In this document: positions 59,692 through 64,000 of the stretch, one piece after another
Numbering within the stretch: the first letter of the stretch is position 1
How the letters are laid out: every line of letters begins with the position of its first letter
Origin: Anaeroplasma bactoclasticum
GTDB lineage: Bacteria > Bacillota_I > Bacilli_A > Acholeplasmatales > Anaeroplasmataceae
Reading direction: 5' to 3'
Assembly (NCBI RefSeq): GCF_003550015.1
Contig: NZ_QXEV01000002.1
Span: forward strand, 124,001-188,000
Length of the DNA: 64,000 nucleotides
Made by a program: the position numbers and the translations under genes
Notes under the pieces: generated by a model
Seen by the model: only the letters and a program-made list of their open reading frames with translations
Told to the model about the DNA's origin: nothing
Databases searched by the model: none

Positions 59692-59697
59692 GGCTTA

Positions 59698-59730
59698 AGC
59701 ATCACGAACGGGTTCGTGGTGCTTTTTTTA
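59698..59730 (+). terminator. Terminator after the giant helicase
   Basis: AGCATCACGAAC and GTTCGTGGTGCT, with one G-T pair and a very short GG turn, then TTTTTT. Confidence 0.85.
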
Positions 59731-59821
59731 AAATTTTTAGTTTTCTTTTAATTTTTTTTATTTTTCTTCCTATTTATTTATATGGAGGATAGTTCAAATA
59801 AATATTTAGGAGGAAATTAAA

Positions 59822-60733
59822 ATGTGTAACAAATTACAATCTATTGGACTTACTGATTTTTACTTTAAGGAGCTGTGTCAAAGGAGGAAGGATTATTTAG
59901 TATTCATATTAAATGGTATTTGTAATCTAAATTTAAAGGAATCAGATATTGAGTTTTCTAATACGGAAGAAAGAGATATTTGTACTTTAAAAACCATTAA
60001 TTATGATATTAAGGTTATATCTAGTAATCTTAAAATTGATATTGAGGCTCAAATTAAACTTAATTCAAACGAAAAGAATGAAAATGGAGAATATGTTTAT
60101 GATGTATCTAGATCATTCTATTATTTAGCTGTATTACATTCTAGAGGATATGATTATAAGGAAAAGGGATATGAAAAAAGAAGATCTATAGTAGTATTTT
60201 TATATAAGTATGATATTGCAGGAGATGATTCTATACAAAAGATTGGAATGCATAATTATTCAACCAAAGTAGATTATGATGATATGTTAGTATATGCTGT
60301 ATCCCTTGAAAAAATACCTGAAAATAGTAAAATAGAACTGGATAGGGCATTAAAGCTTTTATCTTCACTAGATATGACACCATATCTAGATGATAATTCC
60401 AGTGTAATAAGGAGGGCTGCCGACATGTTATGTGATTATGATAAGAGCGAAAAAGCACAAATGGAAAGAGATGCAAGAAATAAACAAGAACTAGAGCAGT
60501 ATACTCTTTTAAATGCAGCTAAAAAAGAAGGCCATGAAGAAGGTAAGGCAGAAGGAATTGAAGAAGGCATCGAAAAAGGCATAGTAATTGGAGAAGAAAA
60601 AGGCATCGAAAAGGGAAAAAAGGAAAACCAATTAGAAACTATTAAAATTTTATTTGAAACTGGCTTATCAAAAGAAGATATTGCTAAGCACTTAAGGCTG
60701 GACTTAGAGTATGTAAAGGAAGTATTGAAGTAA
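59822..60733 (+). CDS. Rpn-family PD-(D/E)XK nuclease
   Basis: This 303-residue protein has the N-terminal nuclease of the Rpn/PDDEXK_2 family: LTDFYFKELCQRRKDYLVFILNGI, then YDIKVISSNLKIDIEAQIKL with the Asp-(x)n-Glu-x-Gln catalytic pattern (about 62-82), and FYYLAVLHSRGY. The C-terminus is a charged helix with Gly-Lys/Glu repeats (EGIEEGIEKG, GEEKGIEKGKKE), then a small helical end domain (LSKEDIAKHLRLDLEYVKEVLK). Rpn proteins promote recA-independent recombination and can act in phage defence and be toxic. GGAGG precedes the ATG. An internal start at 60425 could make the C-terminal domain alone. Confidence 0.85.
   Translation: MCNKLQSIGLTDFYFKELCQRRKDYLVFILNGICNLNLKESDIEFSNTEERDICTLKTINYDIKVISSNLKIDIEAQIKLNSNEKNENGEYVYDVSRSFYYLAVLHSRGYDYKEKGYEKRRSIVVFLYKYDIAGDDSIQKIGMHNYSTKVDYDDMLVYAVSLEKIPENSKIELDRALKLLSSLDMTPYLDDNSSVIRRAADMLCDYDKSEKAQMERDARNKQELEQYTLLNAAKKEGHEEGKAEGIEEGIEKGIVIGEEKGIEKGKKENQLETIKILFETGLSKEDIAKHLRLDLEYVKEVLK
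60409..60427 (+). promoter_or_regulatory. Internal Shine-Dalgarno and in-frame ATG within the Rpn gene
   Basis: AAGGAGGG (60409-60416) lies 8 bases before ATG (60425-60427), codon 202 of the Rpn frame. Initiation here would give a 102-residue product (MLCDYDKSEK...) containing only the repeat helix and end domain. This is as good a ribosome site as any true start in the window. It mirrors the intragenic small product known from E. coli Rpn genes. Confidence 0.7.
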
Positions 60734-61127
60734 GTATTAGAATTTCTAGTGATATAAGTAGCTATTGGAGGATTATATATAATGGTTCAATATACAGAAG
60801 AAGAAAGAAAAATGCTTGAAAGATACGAATTGGAAAGAGATGCTAAAAATAAACAAGAACTAGAGCAGTATACTCTTTTAAATGCAGCTAAAGCCGAAGG
60901 AAAAAAAGAAAACCAATTAGAAACTATTAAAACTATGTTTGAAAAGGGTGCATCTATAGAAAATATAGCATACCTCTTAGATCTTGATTTAGAGTATGTA
61001 AAAGAAGTATTGAAGTAAGTATTAGAATTTCTAGTGATATAAGTAGCTATTGGAGGATTACATATAATGGTTCAATATACAGAAGAAGAAAGAAAAATGC
61101 TTGAAAGATACGAATTGGAAAGAGATG
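60721..61127 (+). repeat. Tandem duplication, about 122-bp near-identical blocks 285 bp apart
   Basis: 60721-60842 and 61006-61127 differ at only one or two positions and cover the end of one frame, the spacer with its GGAGG site, and the first about 20 codons of the next. The period is 285 bp. The remaining half of each unit has diverged. Confidence 0.9.
60782..61018 (+). CDS. Stand-alone Rpn C-terminal domain, copy 1
   Basis: This 78-residue protein begins MVQYTEEERKMLERYELERD and then matches the C-terminal part of the preceding Rpn protein (NKQELEQYTLLNAA, KENQLETIK, LDLEYVKEVLK). The nuclease domain and the Gly-Lys repeats are absent. A GGAGG site precedes the ATG, so it is a real gene rather than a remnant. 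In Rpn systems the separate C-terminal domain can bind and inhibit the full-length nuclease, so an antitoxin-like role is likely (inference). Confidence 0.8.
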   Translation: MVQYTEEERKMLERYELERDAKNKQELEQYTLLNAAKAEGKKENQLETIKTMFEKGASIENIAYLLDLDLEYVKEVLK

Positions 61128-61303
61128 CCAGAAATAAGGCAGAATTAGAATACTATACTCTTTTAAATGCAGCCAAAAAGGAAGGCCATGAAGAAGGTAA
61201 GGCAGAGATTATTAAGTCTATGCATGACTTTGGAATGTCCATAGAGGAAATTGCAAAAGTATGTAAGTTAGATATAGATTATATAAAAGAAGTATTGAAA
61301 TAG
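61067..61303 (+). CDS. Stand-alone Rpn C-terminal domain, copy 2
   Basis: This 78-residue tandem copy of the previous gene shares the first 20 residues exactly (MVQYTEEERKMLERYELERD). It then diverges (ARNKAELEYYTLLNAAKKEGHEEGKAE) and ends CKLDIDYIKEVLK. The middle is closer to the full-length Rpn in keeping EGHEEGKAE. It has the same GGAGG ribosome site. Divergence of the specificity-like part while the head stays constant suggests selection for different partners, or simple decay of one copy. Confidence 0.8.
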   Translation: MVQYTEEERKMLERYELERDARNKAELEYYTLLNAAKKEGHEEGKAEIIKSMHDFGMSIEEIAKVCKLDIDYIKEVLK

Positions 61304-61315
61304 TTATTATAGAAT

Positions 61316-61346
61316 TGGTATGATGATGAGTCATACCATTTTTTAT
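61316..61346 (+). terminator. Terminator after the Rpn cluster
   Basis: TGGTATGA (61316-61323) and TCATACCA (61331-61338) with loop TGATGAG, then TTTTTTAT. Confidence 0.85.
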
Positions 61347-61502
61347 ATAACAAAAGTATACTTTTGTTTTTATATAATAAAATGTTTTCATAGTATTTAG
61401 TGAAATAGTGTTATGTTGTTTTTTCAATATAGTTATGCTAAAATTAACAATGGATATTTATTCTATTTATAAATAAATAGATAGAAGAAAGGAGTGATTG
61501 AA

Positions 61503-62003
61503 ATGTTAAATTATATACTACAATTCATAATTAATAATATATTTTACATTCTTCCTATTTTAGGTATTTTCACTATTTCTGCTATCTATAGTACAAAAGC
61601 AAGAAGCTTTGCTTTATTTACTTTAAGCTTCATTTTATTAGTTGGTCTTATTTTCATTATCAATCATTATAGTAATAATAATGATACATTAAGAAGCATA
61701 TTAGTAACTATCATTACATTATTCTGTAATGTATTCCAAGTATTAGTTTATGCATTCTTATTAAATGTTTCTGTATTCCAAATTGTATACTCTGCTGGAG
61801 TATACGATATGTGCTACAATTTAGCCTTTGATATTGTTGTTGCTATCGTTGTTGGATTAATTCATTTAACATTCTCTATTAAGGGATTCTTTAAAAAGAC
61901 TTATTTACAATTAAGTAATTATATAATTGCTTCATTTCAATATGCAAAGAAAATAATTTTAGATTCTATTTTTGGCTCTTTCTATCAGGTTATGAGAGAT
62001 TAA
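61503..62003 (+). CDS. Four-span membrane protein at the head of the polysaccharide locus
   Basis: This 166-residue protein has about four hydrophobic segments (LNYILQFIINNIFYILPILGIF at the start; ALFTLSFILLVGLIFII near 35; SILVTIITLFCNVFQVLVYAFLL near 65; FDIVVAIVVGLIHLTF near 108) and a basic tail. The ATG at 61503 follows AAAGGAG; the in-frame GTG at 61494 overlaps that site. No family is recognised. It precedes the sugar transferase by 60 bases and may be a membrane component of the same locus. Confidence 0.65.
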   Translation: MLNYILQFIINNIFYILPILGIFTISAIYSTKARSFALFTLSFILLVGLIFIINHYSNNNDTLRSILVTIITLFCNVFQVLVYAFLLNVSVFQIVYSAGVYDMCYNLAFDIVVAIVVGLIHLTFSIKGFFKKTYLQLSNYIIASFQYAKKIILDSIFGSFYQVMRD

Positions 62004-62065
62004 TTTCTAATATTTTTAGAAATATTTTTTGTGTTGTCTAAACTATGATAAGGGGGCTTTTTATT

Positions 62066-62725
62066 ATGGAAAAAGAAAATAATACAATTAAAGAATATAA
62101 ATATAAGAAAAAACCAATTTTTGCATTCTGTAAAAGAACATTTGATATATTATCATCAGGAATCTTTTTATTACTATTTGGATGGTTTATCTTACTGATG
62201 GTATTAATTAAATGGCTAGAGGATTTTCATAATCCAATATATACATCTATAAGAGTTGGAAAAAATGGAAAGCTAATTAAGTTCCATAAAATTAGAAGTA
62301 TGTGTCCAAACGCAGATAAAATGAAGGATGAACTAATTGCTAAAGGATTAAATGAAGCAGATGGTCCTGCATTCAAAATGAAAAATGATCCAAGAATTAC
62401 TAAATTTGGTAAATTCTTAAGAAAAACTTCTATAGATGAGTTACCTCAAATTTGGGATATCTTCATAGGAAGAATTTCTGTAGTAGGACCTAGAAGTCCA
62501 CTACCTAATGAAGTGAATGAATATACCCCATATCAATTACATAGATTAGATGTAAAGGGTGGACTTTTATGCTTATGGCAAATACAGCATAATAGAAATG
62601 ATTTATCCTTTGATGAATGGATTGACCTAGATTTAGAATATATTCAAAAAAGAAGTATCTTATTAGATTTAAAAATAATATTTAAAGGAGCTTGGATGGT
62701 TCTATTTGACCGTTCAGGTGAGTAA
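62066..62725 (+). CDS. Initiating sugar-phosphate transferase for exopolysaccharide (WcaJ/bacterial sugar transferase family)
   Basis: This 219-residue enzyme transfers a sugar-1-phosphate to undecaprenyl phosphate, the first step of repeat-unit assembly. KRTFDILSSGIFLLLFGWFILLMVLI gives the membrane-inserted hairpin, followed by KFHKIRSM, the catalytic LRKTSIDELPQIWDIFIG (Asp-Glu) and VVGPRSPLPNEV near 150. The tail LKGGLLCLWQIQHNRNDL-like region is typical. The ATG at 62066 follows AGGGGG; an upstream ATG at 62045 lies before that site. The nature of the sugar (often galactose, glucose or N-acetyl sugar) is not determinable here. Confidence 0.9.
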   Translation: MEKENNTIKEYKYKKKPIFAFCKRTFDILSSGIFLLLFGWFILLMVLIKWLEDFHNPIYTSIRVGKNGKLIKFHKIRSMCPNADKMKDELIAKGLNEADGPAFKMKNDPRITKFGKFLRKTSIDELPQIWDIFIGRISVVGPRSPLPNEVNEYTPYQLHRLDVKGGLLCLWQIQHNRNDLSFDEWIDLDLEYIQKRSILLDLKIIFKGAWMVLFDRSGE

Positions 62726-62744
62726 ATATATAGGTGTAAAAAAC

Positions 62745-63878
62745 ATGGAGAAAGTATTACATATTTCGAAATACTATTATCCTTTTATTGGCGGAGTGGA
62801 ACAAGTAGCGAGAGACTGCGTTGATTCACTTAAAGGCAAATATGAACAAAAGGTAATTTGCTTTAATCATGATAAAGGAGATAGTGTTGATAATGTTGAT
62901 GGAGTAGAGGTAGTGAGAGCCTCTTGCTTCGCTAAAATTGCATCCCAATCATTAAGCATAGACTATAATAAATTATTCAAAAAGGTAATAGAAGAATTTA
63001 AACCAGATTATGTTATTTTCCACTATCCAAATCCATTTGTAGCATCAATACTTACAAAGTATTTAAAGAAGAAAACATTTAAGTTTATTCTTTGGTGGCA
63101 TTTGGATATTGTGAAACAAAAGGTATTAAAGGTATTCTTTGAAGGTCAAAATAAAGAATTATTAAAGTATGCAGATAGAATTGTAGCTACTTCACCAAAT
63201 TATATTGAAGGGAGCCCATACTTATCTAAAAACAAGAAAAAATGCTCAATTATTCCTTGTTGCTTTAATGAAGAAAGAATTGCATATACAGATGATAATG
63301 TAAAAGAAGCATTAAAAATTAAAGAAAAATATGAAGGCAAAACAATTTTATTTGCCTTTGGTAGACATGTACCATATAAAGGATTAACATATTTAATTCA
63401 AGCATCTAAATTATTAGATGAATCCTATAAAGTATTAATTGGTGGAAAAGGTCCTTTAACAGAGGAATTAGAGCATGAGGCAAAGGGAGATTCAAAAGTA
63501 GAATTCTTAGGTAAGATTTCTGATGAAGAATTGAAGAATTATTTCCTTGCTTCTGATATATTTTGTTTTCCATCCATTACCAAAAACGAAGCATTTGGTA
63601 TTGGCCTTGCGGAAGCAATGTATTTTGCAAAGCCTGCAGTTACATTCCATATTGAATGCAGCGGTGTAAACTGGGTTTCCATTAAAGATGAAACAGGTTT
63701 AGAATGTGAAAATGGTAATGTAAAATCTTATGCAGAAGCTATAAAGAAGCTTGCTTCATCAAAGGAATTAAGAGAAAAGCTTGGTAATGCTGCAAGATTA
63801 AGAACATTAAATAATTTTACATTTACTAAATTTAAGGAAAATACAATCGAATTATTAGAATCCTTAAAGGAGGAATAA
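62745..63878 (+). CDS. Glycosyltransferase family 4
   Basis: This 377-residue GT-B glycosyltransferase has the acceptor-domain start [22 protein letters not shown], then [21 protein letters not shown] near 205 and the donor-site [20 protein letters not shown] (ExF-GxGxxE type) near 285. It probably adds a sugar (mannose-like donors are common) to the lipid-linked intermediate made by the preceding transferase. The ATG at 62745 follows AGGTG; an in-frame TTG at 62706 overlaps the previous gene and is less likely. The GDP-mannose-forming gene begins right after it. Confidence 0.9.
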   Translation: MEKVLHISKYYYPFIGGVEQVARDCVDSLKGKYEQKVICFNHDKGDSVDNVDGVEVVRASCFAKIASQSLSIDYNKLFKKVIEEFKPDYVIFHYPNPFVASILTKYLKKKTFKFILWWHLDIVKQKVLKVFFEGQNKELLKYADRIVATSPNYIEGSPYLSKNKKKCSIIPCCFNEERIAYTDDNVKEALKIKEKYEGKTILFAFGRHVPYKGLTYLIQASKLLDESYKVLIGGKGPLTEELEHEAKGDSKVEFLGKISDEELKNYFLASDIFCFPSITKNEAFGIGLAEAMYFAKPAVTFHIECSGVNWVSIKDETGLECENGNVKSYAEAIKKLASSKELREKLGNAARLRTLNNFTFTKFKENTIELLESLKEE

Positions 63879-63879
63879 T

Positions 63880-64000
63880 ATGGCTCTTACATTTTTGATT
63901 ATGGCTGGTGGATCTGGTGAAAGATTTTGGCCATTATCCACAAGAGAAAAGCCAAAGCAATTACTAAAAATATTTTCAGATAAATCCTTAATTCGTTTAG
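63880..64000 (+). CDS. manC: Mannose-1-phosphate guanylyltransferase, N-terminus only
   Basis: Forty codons are visible to the right edge: [20 protein letters not shown] followed by [20 protein letters not shown]. The motif [22 protein letters not shown] is the nucleotide-binding signature of GDP-mannose pyrophosphorylase (ManC/XanB type). It supplies GDP-mannose, consistent with a mannose-containing exopolysaccharide and with the GT4 upstream. AGGAGG stands at the end of the preceding gene and its stop is one base before the ATG. Confidence 0.9.
   Translation, partial: MALTFLIMAGGSGERFWPLSTREKPKQLLKIFSDKSLIRL

Noticed and set aside
60782-61303. Rpn tail copies as mere pseudogene debris
   Set aside because: Both have intact ATG, GGAGG site, full-length frames and a preserved end motif, so they are more likely real genes.
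1-64000. Use of the Mollicutes genetic code (TGA as Trp)
   Set aside because: TGA serves as stop at several coupled gene junctions and Trp is encoded by TGG, so the standard bacterial code applies.

Overview
The window comes from a low-GC (very AT-rich) Gram-positive bacterium, most likely an anaerobic Bacillota of the Bacilli/Erysipelotrichia/Mollicutes-related gut lineages. The evidence is the strong AGGAGG ribosome sites, many U-tailed hairpin terminators, LASC-type lipoprotein signals, pyruvate:ferredoxin oxidoreductase, ComEA/ComEC, an OhrR-type regulator and PotABCD. TGA is used as a stop (for example in the ATGA overlaps at 23509, 41204 and 47182), so the genetic code is standard. No rRNA, tRNA or CRISPR array was seen.

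Layout. 0-9.6 kb: a truncated adenylate-forming enzyme (minus strand) diverges from a diguanylate cyclase. Then come a flavin/iron-sulfur redox pair, a YoaK-type membrane protein, a 35-codon peptide gene just upstream of an Sfp-type phosphopantetheinyl transferase, and a glycosyltransferase fused to a membrane domain. 9.6-11.9 kb: a peroxide-defence operon (glutathione peroxidase, thioredoxin-reductase-like protein, thioredoxin, OhrR) behind a promoter with two ATTGTG-type operator elements. 12-18.4 kb: a GH13 maltogenic-amylase-like enzyme and a minus-strand potABCD polyamine uptake operon. 18.6-23.2 kb: a family of three paralogous lipoproteins in tandem plus a decayed fourth copy. 23.2-31.6 kb: MazG-like pyrophosphohydrolase, hydrolase, a barnase-like lipoprotein, a candidate small RNA, yggS-ylmH-nnr-mtnN housekeeping genes and an M3-like metallopeptidase lipoprotein. 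31.7-33.4 kb: an IS110-family transposase preceded by about 370 bases of structured non-coding DNA. 33.4-49.8 kb: pyridoxal kinase, PepT, cold-shock protein, MsrA fusion, PFOR, a MarR regulator with its palindrome, YfcE, ComEA-ComEC, FRG-domain protein, PuuD-like hydrolase, SurE and redox enzymes. 49.8-61.3 kb: a defence-like stretch with a large unknown protein, an HTH-ADP-ribosyltransferase/GNAT toxin-antitoxin-like pair with twin operators, a DUF4011-type giant helicase and an Rpn nuclease with two stand-alone copies of its C-terminal tail. 61.5-64 kb: the start of an exopolysaccharide locus (sugar-phosphate transferase, GT4, mannose-1-phosphate guanylyltransferase).

Most notable signals. 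(1) A promoter-to-terminator RNA of about 120 nt at 25447-25567 carries three exposed CUCCC motifs. (2) The Rpn gene has an internal perfect Shine-Dalgarno and in-frame ATG that would make its C-terminal domain separately, and two tandem genes downstream encode that same domain. (3) Structured RNA lies upstream of the IS110 transposase, where a bridge RNA is expected. (4) The HTH-ART/GNAT pair has duplicated 23-bp operators over its promoter. (5) A lipid-anchored barnase-like RNase keeps its catalytic residues.
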